From: Desulfotalea sp. | Lineage (GTDB): Bacteria > Desulfobacterota > Desulfobulbia > Desulfobulbales > Desulfocapsaceae | Length of the DNA stretch: 42,267 bases | Reading direction: 5' to 3' | Assembly: GCA_002733995.1 (NCBI GenBank) | Contig: NVXR01000022.1 | Coordinates: forward strand, 1-42,267 | Shown: piece by piece, positions 8,051-16,926 of the stretch | Layout: every line of letters begins with the position of its first letter | Position numbering within the stretch: the stretch's first letter is position 1 | The notes under the pieces: model-generated | Databases searched by the model: none | What the model saw: the letters and a program-made list of their open reading frames with translations, nothing else | Told to the model about the DNA's origin: nothing | Translations under genes and position numbers: made by a program

Positions 8051-9142
8051 CTACCAACGCTCAAGACGAAGTTTCTCTTTACCTTTTTTCAGTTTTTTTT
8101 TCCGCTGATATTTTCGCACAGCGCGATTATGGTCGGTAAGGTTGGCTGAAAATTGATGTGTGCCATCGTTTTTCGAAACAAAATAGAGCTTGGAAGACTT
8201 TTGTGGATGCAGCACCGCGAAGATTGCTTCTCTGCCGGGATTGGCAATAGGACCAACAGGCAAACCAGGAAGAGTGTAGGTGTTGTAGGGGGTTGGTGTA
8301 CGCAGATGTTTTCTAGTTATAACACCGTTGTAATCAGCTACGCCATACACGACTGTGGGGTCCGACTGCAATCGCATACCACGCTTTAGTCTATTTTGAA
8401 AAACCCCCGCAATAAGAGGCCTTTCACTTGCTGTTGCTGTTTCTTTTTCCACAATCGATGCAAGAATGATGGTCTTATCCACATCGGGTGGAGGACTGAT
8501 GCCTGCCGTTTCTTCACCCCAGACCTTCTTAAAGCGATGCAGCAGGATAGTGATAACCGCATTGGCACCAGAGATATCTTTTGTGAGCAGATACGTATCT
8601 GGGAAGAGAAAGCCTTCAAGGGAGTGTCCTGATGTTAGGCCGAAAGTTTTAATTCGCTCAGGGCTTTGCACCAGCTGCAAAAATGTTTTTTCGTCGCACC
8701 AGCCATCTTTTGCAAAAAGAGCTGCAATCTGACTAGCATTGAAACCTTCGGGGATGGTTATGACATAGGAAAAAGGCTTAGCATAGGTGAGAAGCTCTAA
8801 TATTTCTTGGGGTTTTTTAGCCTTTGGCAACAGAAATTCCCCCGCCTGTAGCCTTGTAGAGTAGCCGGAAAGTTTTGCGAGAATAAGAAAACGTACATCG
8901 TTGCGTATGATGTTATGTTCACCTAAAATCCTGGCAATAGTCTTTACAGAACTGCGTTTAGGTATCGTTACCACAACACTTGCGTCATCAGCGGAAAGCC
9001 CTATCGGGCCGGCTGAATTCACATAACTCTGATAATAAGCAAAAAGTCCTGTGCATACAAACGCAAGCAGGAGGATTGTTACAAGAACAATCCTCCTGAC
9101 TATACCTTTTGTTGACAGCTTTCTTTCTATGGAATCCGTCAC
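8051..9142 (-). CDS. mltG: Endolytic murein transglycosylase MltG
   Basis: MltG cuts nascent glycan strands at the inner membrane and so sets peptidoglycan chain length. The 363-residue protein has a short cytoplasmic N-terminus, one membrane helix (about residues 16-36), a LysM-like region, and the YceG/MltG catalytic domain: IPEGFN, then SIVEKETATASERP with the catalytic Glu near residue 230, then RLQSDPTVVYG and TPYNTY..GLPVGPIANPG. The start is a GTG at 9142, 8 bases past the lon stop; the ribosome-binding site is weak, consistent with coupling to lon. The C-terminus ends in a Lys/Arg-rich tail. Confidence 0.94.
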   Translation of the reverse strand: MTDSIERKLSTKGIVRRIVLVTILLLAFVCTGLFAYYQSYVNSAGPIGLSADDASVVVTIPKRSSVKTIARILGEHNIIRNDVRFLILAKLSGYSTRLQAGEFLLPKAKKPQEILELLTYAKPFSYVITIPEGFNASQIAALFAKDGWCDEKTFLQLVQSPERIKTFGLTSGHSLEGFLFPDTYLLTKDISGANAVITILLHRFKKVWGEETAGISPPPDVDKTIILASIVEKETATASERPLIAGVFQNRLKRGMRLQSDPTVVYGVADYNGVITRKHLRTPTPYNTYTLPGLPVGPIANPGREAIFAVLHPQKSSKLYFVSKNDGTHQFSANLTDHNRAVRKYQRKKKLKKGKEKLRLERW

Positions 9143-9150
9143 TTTTTTCG

Positions 9151-11562
9151 TTATGCTTTCTTCATGACTTTAGTTGGCGGTATTTTCTCATCGGAAAATA
9201 CTATTTTAACAACTTCATCCATATCTTTTACAGGAAAGAAGTCCATCTTTGCCCTGATATCTTCCGGAATTTCCATAAGGTCTTTCTCATTCTGCCATGG
9301 AATAATTATTCTATAGATATCGGCACGTAGGGCTGCCATGGCCTTTTCCTTAAGACCACCAATAGGCAGAACTCTACCACGAAGCGTTATCTCACCTGTC
9401 ATTGCAGTGTGGCTCGTAATGGTTTTTTCGGTGATTGCCGAAAAGAGGGCTGTCGCCATGCTGATTCCAGCCGACGGACCATCTTTTGGAATTGCTCCTG
9501 CAGGTACATGGAGATGAAAATCAACCTTATCAAAAAATTCTTCATCCACACCAAGATCTTCACTTCTACTCCGGCAATAGGTAAGCGCTGCCTGAGCTGA
9601 TTCTTTCATGACGCTGCCAAGCTGTCCAGTGAGCGTAAGCTTGCCTTTACCCGGCATAACGTTGACTTCGATCTGTAGAATCTCTCCACCAACCTCGGTC
9701 CAGGCCAAACCTGTAACAAGACCTGGTTGTTCCAGTTTCTCCATCTCTGACTCCGGAATAGTCTTGGGAGGTCCGAGATAAAGATGCAGGTTACGCAAGG
9801 AAATAGAATACGGTCCCTTGCCACCCTCAGCAACCTTCCGGGCAACCTTCCGGCATACTTTACCGATCTCGCGCTCAAGATTCCTTAGGCCAGCCTCATA
9901 GGTGTAATGGGTGATGATCATTTTTAGAGTAGCATCAGTCACCTTGATATGACGTGGCTTGAGACCATTTTGCTCAAGCTGCCTTGGATAAAGATATTTT
10001 CTAGCTATTACTATCTTTTCCTCCAAGGTGTACCCAGAAAGACGAATCACTTCCATCCTGTCAAGAAGCGGACTAGGAATGGTATCAGTCATATTTGCGG
10101 TGGTGATAAACATCACTTTCGACAAATCGATGGGCATGTTCATATAATGATCTGTGAACTCAAAATTCTGTTCAGGATCAAGGACTTCAAGTAAAGCAGA
10201 AGAAGGATCTCCACGATAATCTGAACCCACCTTGTCGATCTCATCCATCATAAAGATCGGGTTATTTGATGCGACTGTCTTCAGGCCCTGAACAATACGA
10301 CCTGGCATTGCACCGATATATGTGCGCCTATGCCCACGTATTTCGGCCTCATCTCGCATACCACCCAAAGAGATCCTATGGAACTTTCTGCCCATGGCCC
10401 TGGCAACTGATTTGCCCAGTGATGTCTTACCGACACCTGGAGGCCCAACAAAACAGAGAATCGGCCCCTTGGTAGCATCGTTGAGTTTTCTTACAGCAAG
10501 ATATTCAAGAATACGTTCTTTAATTTTATCGAGGCCATAGTGGTCTTCATCAAGAACTTTCTTGGCATGGGCCAGATCGAGAATATCCTTGGTGCTTTTC
10601 TTCCAAGGAACATCAAGAATCCAATCTATGTAAGTTCGAATAATAGTTGCTTCAGAAGAATCAGGATGCATCATGTCCATCCTGCTCAATTGCTTATTCG
10701 CTTCTTTGCGAATCTTCTTAGGCATTCTTGTTTTCTTTAGCTTTTTCTCAAGATCGTCAACTTCCTGGGAGCGATCGTCGGTATCTCCGAGTTCTTTTTG
10801 CAAGGCATGTAACTGCTCGCGAAGGAAATATTCACGCTGGGACTTGCTCATCTCCTCTTTGGCTTCGTTTTGGATTTTTGCCTGAACAGTAGACACTTCA
10901 AGTTCTTTAGTCAGCAGTTCACTAACAAGCTTTAAGCGCTTAACAGGATCGGTTTCTTCCAAAATCTTTTGTGATTCAGAAATCTTCAATCTGAGATTAG
11001 AACCAACAAGATCAGCAAGACGACCCGGCTCTTCTATGTTGTTAATGATCATCATCAGATCAGCTGAAAGAATTCCGCGTAGGGACATGATTTTCTCTGT
11101 CTGCTCACGAACGGCACGCATGGTGGCTTCAACCTCCACGCTTATGTCTTTCACCTCTTCATCTTCGATGACTTCAACGGCAACCTGATAACTGGGCTCG
11201 GTCTGTTCAAAGCTTTTGATGCGCGCCTTGGACATCGCCTGCACCAACACCTTCAAACGTCCATCCGGAAGTTTGAGGGTTCTCATCACCATACAAACCA
11301 TACCAATTTTGTAGAGATCATCCTCTGAAGGATTGTCCTTGGTGGCGTCTTTCTGGGTCACAAGCATCAATAACTTGTTGTTTCCAAGGGCTTCGTTCAC
11401 CGCTTCCACAGATCCAGGACGACCGACAAAAAGTGGGATTATCATATAGTTAAAGACAACCACATCCCGTACCGCCATCATGGGCAGAACTTCAGGTATT
11501 TCCATTTCTTCATTATTTGAAAAATCATCCATACCTATACTTAATGAATCATTAAATTCCAC
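9151..11562 (-). CDS. lon: ATP-dependent protease La (Lon)
   Basis: Lon degrades misfolded and selected regulatory proteins in the cytoplasm as a hexamer. The 803 residues show an N-terminal substrate domain (from about residue 25), a helical linker, the AAA+ module with Walker [10 protein letters not shown] near residue 370 and Walker B FMMDEIDK, and a C-terminal protease domain with the Ser-Lys dyad (Ser in KDGPSAGIS near 697, Lys in GLKEKAMAA near 737). The start is a GTG at 11562, chosen because GGAGG lies about 6 bases upstream. It is the first gene of the minus-strand run. No heat-shock promoter element could be confirmed by eye. Confidence 0.97.
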   Translation of the reverse strand: MEFNDSLSIGMDDFSNNEEMEIPEVLPMMAVRDVVVFNYMIIPLFVGRPGSVEAVNEALGNNKLLMLVTQKDATKDNPSEDDLYKIGMVCMVMRTLKLPDGRLKVLVQAMSKARIKSFEQTEPSYQVAVEVIEDEEVKDISVEVEATMRAVREQTEKIMSLRGILSADLMMIINNIEEPGRLADLVGSNLRLKISESQKILEETDPVKRLKLVSELLTKELEVSTVQAKIQNEAKEEMSKSQREYFLREQLHALQKELGDTDDRSQEVDDLEKKLKKTRMPKKIRKEANKQLSRMDMMHPDSSEATIIRTYIDWILDVPWKKSTKDILDLAHAKKVLDEDHYGLDKIKERILEYLAVRKLNDATKGPILCFVGPPGVGKTSLGKSVARAMGRKFHRISLGGMRDEAEIRGHRRTYIGAMPGRIVQGLKTVASNNPIFMMDEIDKVGSDYRGDPSSALLEVLDPEQNFEFTDHYMNMPIDLSKVMFITTANMTDTIPSPLLDRMEVIRLSGYTLEEKIVIARKYLYPRQLEQNGLKPRHIKVTDATLKMIITHYTYEAGLRNLEREIGKVCRKVARKVAEGGKGPYSISLRNLHLYLGPPKTIPESEMEKLEQPGLVTGLAWTEVGGEILQIEVNVMPGKGKLTLTGQLGSVMKESAQAALTYCRSRSEDLGVDEEFFDKVDFHLHVPAGAIPKDGPSAGISMATALFSAITEKTITSHTAMTGEITLRGRVLPIGGLKEKAMAALRADIYRIIIPWQNEKDLMEIPEDIRAKMDFFPVKDMDEVVKIVFSDEKIPPTKVMKKA

Positions 11563-11850
11563 TCAATCCTCCATCAAAACCCATAAAACAATTCACTCCG
11601 GAACAGAGCTCATGTTGCTTATAATTATCGACACTATTTCTTATATTTACACATATTCCAACCAGATAGACCAAGTTATAGCGCCACTCCGGAAAATCCA
11701 CCGAAATACTAAACATGCAAGTAACTTAAGTCAAGCCAGCTTTACGCAGAGCGTAAAAAAGCAGATGTTTTTCCTTGAACTCTCAGTTCAATTCTTTCAT
11801 AGTAATCAGCTATATTGCAATACTTTTTATCAAATCCCATGAGGACACCT
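11563..11850. other. Divergent intergenic region between lon and the beta-helix gene
   Basis: A/T-rich 288-base gap that must hold the promoters for lon (minus) and for the downstream plus-strand gene. Good ribosome-binding sites border it (GGAGG for lon; GAGG at 11841 for the other gene). I could not assign reliable -35/-10 elements. A 120-codon plus-strand frame crossing it shows no family features. Confidence 0.4.
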
Positions 11851-12651
11851 ATGATTTCTGTACAATCCTTTTTTGATCTTGACGATTTTCCAGACCCAGG
11901 GCTCTTTCAAGCAACAAGCCCCGTATGGCAACCACTCAATGATTTAAAAACATATATGGAGAATTACTCTTACCCTAAGTATGAACAGAGTTTTTTCAAA
12001 GACGGAGTGCCACTTAAAGAACATATTATTATTCACAAGGGACAAATGCTCTGTTCTGATGACTGTGAAATTGAGTTCGGCAACACAACAAAAAAAGGCC
12101 TGCAAGTCAAACAAGCAGGTACGCTTCTCGAAGGGGCCTCGGTCATTATGGCCGGTGCAGTTATCCTAGGGAAACAGCTTGCAATAGGCAAGGGTGTACT
12201 CATCGAAACCGGGGCCATGGTCAAGTCCCCCGCCATCCTCGGCGACTACACAGAAGTTCGTCAGGGAGCCTATCTCCGTGGCTATTGTCTGGCCGGTAAA
12301 CGATGTGTCCTTGGGCATACAACGGAAATCAAACACTCTATTTTTCTCAACGATGCCAAGGCTGGTCATTTTGCCTATGTGGGTGATTCCATAGTTGGAA
12401 ATGACGCCAACCTTGGGGCTGGGACAAAGTTTGCAAACCTTAAGTTTCTACCGGGAAACATTCGAGTCTTTTACGAGGGAAAATGGCTTGACACTGGTAG
12501 AAGAAAACTCGGTGCAGTCTTAGGAGACGGGTGCCAGACAGGCTGTAATTCCGTCACGAGTCCAGGAACATTTATGGCAAAAGCAGCTATTCTTATGCCA
12601 AACACAACGGCCAAAGGTGGCCTGCACCAGGAAAAAACAATTATAAGGTAA
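11851..12651 (+). CDS. Left-handed beta-helix (hexapeptide-repeat) protein, GlmU C-domain-like
   Basis: The 266-residue protein has an N-terminal segment of about 80 residues, then imperfect hexapeptide repeats typical of a left-handed beta-helix (for example VIMAGAVILG, LAIGKGVLIETGAMV, AILGDYTEVRQGAYLRG), and a GAGTKFANLKF motif resembling the acetyl-CoA-binding region of GlmU and related sugar-nucleotide enzymes. No nucleotidyltransferase P-loop is visible, so it may be an acyltransferase or a stand-alone GlmU-C-like protein; substrate unknown. The ATG at 11851 is preferred over that at 11839 because GAGG sits 6 bases before it. It is monocistronic and convergent with cbiL. Confidence 0.75.
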   Translation: MISVQSFFDLDDFPDPGLFQATSPVWQPLNDLKTYMENYSYPKYEQSFFKDGVPLKEHIIIHKGQMLCSDDCEIEFGNTTKKGLQVKQAGTLLEGASVIMAGAVILGKQLAIGKGVLIETGAMVKSPAILGDYTEVRQGAYLRGYCLAGKRCVLGHTTEIKHSIFLNDAKAGHFAYVGDSIVGNDANLGAGTKFANLKFLPGNIRVFYEGKWLDTGRRKLGAVLGDGCQTGCNSVTSPGTFMAKAAILMPNTTAKGGLHQEKTIIR

Positions 12652-12657
12652 CACGGT

Positions 12658-12695
12658 CCATGCCCCTCTGAAGTATCTATTCCAGCGGGGCATGG
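12658..12695. terminator. Hairpin between convergent genes
   Basis: Perfect 9-bp arms (CCATGCCCC and GGGGCATGG) around a 20-base loop lie just after the stop of the beta-helix gene and before the stop of cbiL on the other strand. No T tract borders either side, so it may serve both transcripts as an RNA end or a Rho-assisted stop. Confidence 0.5.
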
Positions 12696-12715
12696 TTCGA
12701 CACAATCGGCTCGCT

Positions 12716-13438
12716 CTATTTGCGCACAATCATTGTGGAAAAATAATGGATCTTCTGTCCTACAGCCTGCCTGACATCCCGCCAGATCTTCTGATCTTCC
12801 AGACTGCATTTCTCTACCAAGACAGCCTTTTCCACCAAGCCCAATTCATCAAGGAGTGCAACAAGTTTATCCATTACCTTGCACACCTTCATAAAGACAA
12901 CAACATCACTTAAGGCCAGCAGTTCTTTAATTTTATCATCTTCAAAGGTGGCAGGAATAACGACAAGACGTTCATCCCCCAGACAAAGAGGCATCGCAGA
13001 TGCTGCAGATGTTGCCCCAATAGCAGACACTCCTGGAACAATTTCAAGATTAAAAGAGGATCCATACTCCTCAAGAGTCTCACAAACATAAAAACCTGTT
13101 GAGTAGATAGCGGGGTCTCCAAGGGTAGGAAAGGCAACATCCTTACCGCTATCAAGATACTCCATTATAGTTTTGGCAGCCTCGTTCCACGCCCCCTGAA
13201 CCTCGGCATCTGGAGCCTTACCTCTCTGCACCTGCTTCATGGGGAAGTGATGACTCAAAATCGTCTTGCCTTTAGAGTCAACGGCTCCCTCAACTATCTT
13301 AAGAGCCATACTACCACCATTTTCAAAGGCAGAGGGTACAAACCAGGTGTCACAGTTTTGTAGAATTTTGGAAGCTTTTAAGGTCATAAGCTGCGGATCA
13401 CCAGGACCTACACCGATTACATAAAACGTACCTTGCAT
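12716..13438 (-). CDS. cbiL: Cobalt-precorrin-2 C20-methyltransferase
   Basis: CbiL adds the C20 methyl group of the corrin ring from S-adenosylmethionine, the first methylation after precorrin-2. The 240 residues form a tetrapyrrole-methylase fold: FYVIGVGPGDPQLMTLKA at the N-terminus, PTLGDPAIYST near residue 105, and VPGVSAIGATSAA near residue 137. The start at 13438 is preceded by GAGGG about 10 bases up. It is read away from the other cobalamin genes and is the gene directly downstream of the cobalamin riboswitch and its terminator, so its expression should fall when B12 is plentiful. The oxygen-dependent homologue is CobI; the neighbouring Cbi genes favour the cobalt-early route. Confidence 0.93.
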   Translation of the reverse strand: MQGTFYVIGVGPGDPQLMTLKASKILQNCDTWFVPSAFENGGSMALKIVEGAVDSKGKTILSHHFPMKQVQRGKAPDAEVQGAWNEAAKTIMEYLDSGKDVAFPTLGDPAIYSTGFYVCETLEEYGSSFNLEIVPGVSAIGATSAASAMPLCLGDERLVVIPATFEDDKIKELLALSDVVVFMKVCKVMDKLVALLDELGLVEKAVLVEKCSLEDQKIWRDVRQAVGQKIHYFSTMIVRK

Positions 13439-13554
13439 TTTCTATCTACCCTCTGAAATATTTAACATAATAATAGGTAATTATTTTTCACATTACCTGA
13501 ACAACCGCCCCACCAACAAACGACTAATACACGGGACATCATGCCCTGGACATG

Positions 13555-13595
13555 CTCAAAATAAAAAACCCCCGAATCAAATGAATGATCCGGGG
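13555..13595 (-). terminator. Riboswitch-controlled intrinsic terminator
   Basis: On the minus strand, arms CCCCGGATCA and TGATTCGGGG (10 bp with one G-U pair, 6-base loop) are followed by TTTTTTATTTT. This is a strong intrinsic terminator about 65 bases past the B12 box and about 115 bases before cbiL, as expected for transcription-termination control of cbiL. Confidence 0.85.
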
Positions 13596-13639
13596 ATTCC
13601 CTGTCTCCTCGTCTCGAGTGCGGTATCCTGCTCCACGGG

Positions 13640-13830
13640 ATAACCAACATCAACGCCCCAGACAGGTCTTCTGACTCCCGGATTAAGCCATCATCCACAC
13701 CTTCCCAGGATATTTCCCAGTGGTAAACTAAGGTGGATTCTGTCCCCGGTCACAGCGGCGGGCCCGTCTTCGATTTGCACGAAGTTCCCCCATAGGCTAA
13801 ATAATTTAGCTCCTGAAACGTGGGTAGAGA
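13640..13830 (-). promoter_or_regulatory. Cobalamin riboswitch upstream of cbiL
   Basis: The minus strand shows the conserved elements of a cobalamin aptamer in order: GGGGGAAC near 13790, CCCGCCGCTGTGACCGGGGAC near 13765-13745, CACTGGG and GGGAAGGTG around 13715, and the B12 box AGTCAGAAGACCTGTC at 13661-13676. A terminator follows. Boundaries are approximate. Binding of adenosyl- or another cobalamin would favour the terminator and shut off cbiL. Confidence 0.92.
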
Positions 13831-13993
13831 TCTACCAAAGGTGAAACAACAAAGTCAACAACTATATGCGGATAAATAGGCATTCACTCTAAACAACAAA
13901 AGCAGTACAAAAGATGTAACCGAGCTCCTTCTATGGGAAAAAATACGTTTTCTTTCTTTCCCTAAAGGTGTATTATCCCGTCAGAAATTCCAA

Positions 13994-14097
13994 GATGTTT
14001 CTATTACTTAATAATGATTTCGTGCAGATACGTATCCCGGCTTCTTTCCACTTACCGGGGCTAACCGATATTGGTGAGCCACCTGAATAGTTACAAT
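13994..14097. repeat. Diverged dispersed repeat, copy 2
   Basis: Second copy of the element at 2103-2216, slightly shorter (about 104 against 114 bases). It keeps TGATT.CGTG, TATCCCGG, CCACTTACCGGGG, the GGTGAGCC block and ATAGTTACA, but its palindrome is degraded. It ends about 16 bases before the first gene of the plus-strand cobalamin operon, so it may lie in that operon's leader. Confidence 0.6.
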
Positions 14098-14113
14098 TTA
14101 CCGTCGTTTGTTT

Positions 14114-15073
14114 ATGGATCAGGAACTCCTTTTAGCGCTGTGGCCACAGGTTGTTTTGCCCATTGCCCGAATCACCTGTTTTATAGCTCTAGGCCTTTTC
14201 GTCGCCAGCTTTATCGAAAGCCTCAACTGGACCCACAAGCTGGCAGCAGTTGCGCGCCCTCTCATTAAGATTGGCAATCTCTCGACACTCACAGGTGCCA
14301 GTTTTTCTCTGGCCTTTTTCTCCGGTGTATCTGCCAACACCCTTCTTGCAGAAGGCTATGACAAAGGTCAGCTTTCAAAAAAGGAGCTCATTCTTGCCAA
14401 TTTATTTAATTCTCTGCCAAGATTCTTTCTCCACCTGCCCACCGTATTTTTCCTCACAGCACCTTTTATTAAATTTGGAGCCATAGTATACGTGGCTCTC
14501 ACTTTCAGTGGCGCCATACTACAGACCGTAATCATCGTAACACTCGGAGCCCTGCTACTGCCGCCAAACAATGAGGCCCTTGCCCCAGCAGCCGTTGCCA
14601 AAACAAAAAACAATGTTAAAGAAGCCGTGCTAAAGAGTATAAAACGGCTTAAGAAGAGAATCGTAAGAATCCTTCTTTTTCTTATCCCGGTCTACCTGAT
14701 CTTCTTCTTCCTCAACTGGTATGGCTTTTTTGACACCTTAGAACAATATATTGCAACAAGTGGCTTTTTTCTCAACTGGCTCAACCCTAAAGCTGTTGGT
14801 ATAGTACTACTCCACGTAACAACTGAGTTTTCTGCAGGACTTGCTGCGGCAAGTGCCCTGCTTGCAGATAATAGTCTCACCTACAATGAGGTTGTAATCG
14901 CTCTTCTGGTTGGTAATATTCTCTCCACACCAATCCGAGCGATTCGCCATCAATTGCCCTATTATACAGGCATATATTCGCCACGACTTGCCATTCAACT
15001 GGTGGCGCTGAGCCAACTCACACGGGCCTTTTGTCTTATTTTGGTCTCGTTAATATATTTTAGCTTCAAATAA
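14114..15073 (+). CDS. Gate-domain (nucleoside-recognition) membrane protein of the cobalamin operon
   Basis: This is a hydrophobic protein of 319 residues with about eight membrane segments and the layout of nucleoside-recognition/Gate-domain proteins, a fold found in FeoB and several transporters. An internal basic stretch (KNNVKEAVLKSIKRLKKR) splits two halves. Family members appear next to cobalamin genes in anaerobes, which suggests transport of a corrinoid, a precursor or cobalt; no substrate residue can be named. The start could be the TTG at 14108 or the ATG at 14114; I take the ATG. It heads the operon, 19 bases before the BtuC-type permease. Confidence 0.75.
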   Translation: MDQELLLALWPQVVLPIARITCFIALGLFVASFIESLNWTHKLAAVARPLIKIGNLSTLTGASFSLAFFSGVSANTLLAEGYDKGQLSKKELILANLFNSLPRFFLHLPTVFFLTAPFIKFGAIVYVALTFSGAILQTVIIVTLGALLLPPNNEALAPAAVAKTKNNVKEAVLKSIKRLKKRIVRILLFLIPVYLIFFFLNWYGFFDTLEQYIATSGFFLNWLNPKAVGIVLLHVTTEFSAGLAAASALLADNSLTYNEVVIALLVGNILSTPIRAIRHQLPYYTGIYSPRLAIQLVALSQLTRAFCLILVSLIYFSFK

Positions 15074-15092
15074 TGTAATTTTTTGGATACTT

Positions 15093-16133
15093 ATGCCTTC
15101 GACTGTGGATAAAAAGAATATACTGCTCACCTGCGGCCTTGTAGCCCTATTAGTCTGCACAGTTGTTATGTCCACAGGCATGGGCTACATGCAGATACAC
15201 TGGCAGGACATATTACGAGTGATCGGCAGCCATGTTTTTCATTCACCTGACCTGAGCATCTCTATTGAGCCATCCATCCATTACGTTGTTCTGGATGTAC
15301 GACTCCCTCGCATACTCACGGCGGTCCTCGTAGGGGCAGGCCTTGCTCTGAGTGGTGTCATCTACCAAGGTATCCTGCTCAACCCCCTCGCTGACCCTTA
15401 CACCCTTGGTATCAGTAGCGGTGCCGCCTTTGGGGCATCATTTGCCCTCCTTGCCAATCTCAGCTTGTTGGGCCAGTTTTCCACCCCTCTGTTTGCTTTT
15501 ATCGGAGCCATTGCCACCCTTTTTATAGTTATACGTCTGTCCACCTTTAACGGGGTGATTTCCGCACAAACGCTTATCCTCTCGGGTGTAATAGTAGGGG
15601 CTATCCTTTCGGCTGGTATTAGTTTTATGAAGTATCTGGCCGACGAACAGGTTGCAATCATTATCTTTTGGCTCATGGGGAGCTTTGGCTCTTCAACCTG
15701 GAGTGGTGTTCTCCTTCTTTGTGCCACCGTTGCATTTGGTCTGCTTATCACCCTCTATTTTAGCCGGGACCTCAACATCATGTCCCTTGGAAATAGATCA
15801 TCGGATTCACTGGGGGTTGAAACGGCAAAAATCCGAATAATCTTGCTTCTTAGCGCCTCTTTTGTCACCGCCATCTGTGTGGCATTAACCGGCATAATCG
15901 GCTTTATCGGCCTTATCGTACCCCATCTCATGCGCTATATTGTCGGGCCAGATAACAGAAAGCTGATCCCCGCATCAGCGCTTGCAGGAGCAATTCTCCT
16001 GCTTATCGCAGATACGACAACACGGGCAGTCCTTCCGATCGAAGTTCCAATAGGCGTGTTGACTGCTTTAATCGGCGGCCCATTTTTCTGTATTATTTTC
16101 CGACAGAAACAAAAAGGGAGAGCGTATGAATAA
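15093..16133 (+). CDS. btuC: ABC importer permease, BtuC/FecCD family
   Basis: Permease of a cobalamin or iron-siderophore type importer. The 346 residues show the FecCD pattern: N-terminal membrane helix, then DVRLPRILTAVLVGAGLALSG, NPLADPYTLGISSGAAFGAS, and the C-terminal GFIGLIVPHLMRYIVGPDNR coupling segment that contacts the ATPase. The setting among cbi genes points to corrinoid uptake, but siderophore uptake by the same fold cannot be excluded by sequence alone. Its last codons overlap the start of the ATPase gene by 8 bases, so the two are translationally coupled. Confidence 0.9.
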   Translation: MPSTVDKKNILLTCGLVALLVCTVVMSTGMGYMQIHWQDILRVIGSHVFHSPDLSISIEPSIHYVVLDVRLPRILTAVLVGAGLALSGVIYQGILLNPLADPYTLGISSGAAFGASFALLANLSLLGQFSTPLFAFIGAIATLFIVIRLSTFNGVISAQTLILSGVIVGAILSAGISFMKYLADEQVAIIIFWLMGSFGSSTWSGVLLLCATVAFGLLITLYFSRDLNIMSLGNRSSDSLGVETAKIRIILLLSASFVTAICVALTGIIGFIGLIVPHLMRYIVGPDNRKLIPASALAGAILLLIADTTTRAVLPIEVPIGVLTALIGGPFFCIIFRQKQKGRAYE

Positions 16134-16926
16134 TTCTCTTGCTCTTGCCACCAGCGGCCTCTGTTTTTCCTATGGCAAATCCGCTACCATACAGGATATA
16201 AGCGTTGAACTGCAGACAGGGAGATTTTATGGGATCATAGGACCTAATGGCTGCGGCAAGACCACATTCCTCGACCTCTTAACCGGCAACAAAAAGCCCT
16301 CTTCAGGTACGATCGATCTTTTTAAGGCGCCCCTTGCCAGCTACAACAAAAGAGATCTCGCCCAACATCTGGCCTTAGTCCCCCAGGAATACGACACCGG
16401 CTTTGGTTTTTCAGTGGAAGAAGTTGTCCTCATGGGTCGCCACCCCTATATACCCCGCTTTTCAAGCCCATCCCCGAACGACTGGCAAAGGGTTAATGAA
16501 GCAATGAGAGCTATTGGCATCTCTGGAATGCGGGACAGGTATACCAGTACTCTTTCAGGGGGGCAGAAACAGCGCACCGTTGTGGCAAGGGCCCTGGCCC
16601 AGGATACACCTTTACTCCTGTTTGACGAGGCAACCTCAAGTCTTGACATCAAATACACCCTGCAGATCTTTAATCTGGTAAAAGATCTGGTAAAAAACCA
16701 GCAGCGAACTGTTATTGCCGTTATGCACAACCTCAATCTCGCCGCCGCCTATTGTGACGAAATTCTAATAATGGACAAGGGGAAAATCGTCAGTAGTGGT
16801 GCAACGGCACAAACACTGACAACTGAAATCATCGCAGATGTGTTCGGGGTAGAAAGCACTATCGTCTGGGACTCCTATAACCAAGCTCAGCAAATCTGCT
16901 TTCGTTACAGACAAACGGAGAAATAA
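16126..16926 (+). CDS. btuD: ABC importer ATPase, BtuD/FepC type
   Basis: Cytoplasmic ATPase that drives the importer. The 266 residues have Walker A GPNGCGKTT near residue 39, a Q-loop VPQEYD, signature LSGGQKQR, Walker B LLLFDEATSSLD and the switch histidine in MHNLN. Its start overlaps the permease gene by 8 bases and its stop shares one base with the next start (TAATG), which supports a single BtuC-D-F unit. Confidence 0.93.
   Translation: MNNSLALATSGLCFSYGKSATIQDISVELQTGRFYGIIGPNGCGKTTFLDLLTGNKKPSSGTIDLFKAPLASYNKRDLAQHLALVPQEYDTGFGFSVEEVVLMGRHPYIPRFSSPSPNDWQRVNEAMRAIGISGMRDRYTSTLSGGQKQRTVVARALAQDTPLLLFDEATSSLDIKYTLQIFNLVKDLVKNQQRTVIAVMHNLNLAAAYCDEILIMDKGKIVSSGATAQTLTTEIIADVFGVESTIVWDSYNQAQQICFRYRQTEK

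Noticed and set aside
13840..13990. A second riboswitch for the plus-strand cobalamin operon
   Set aside because: A GGGAAA...TTTCCC hairpin is present but no B12 box or aptamer core is seen on that strand.
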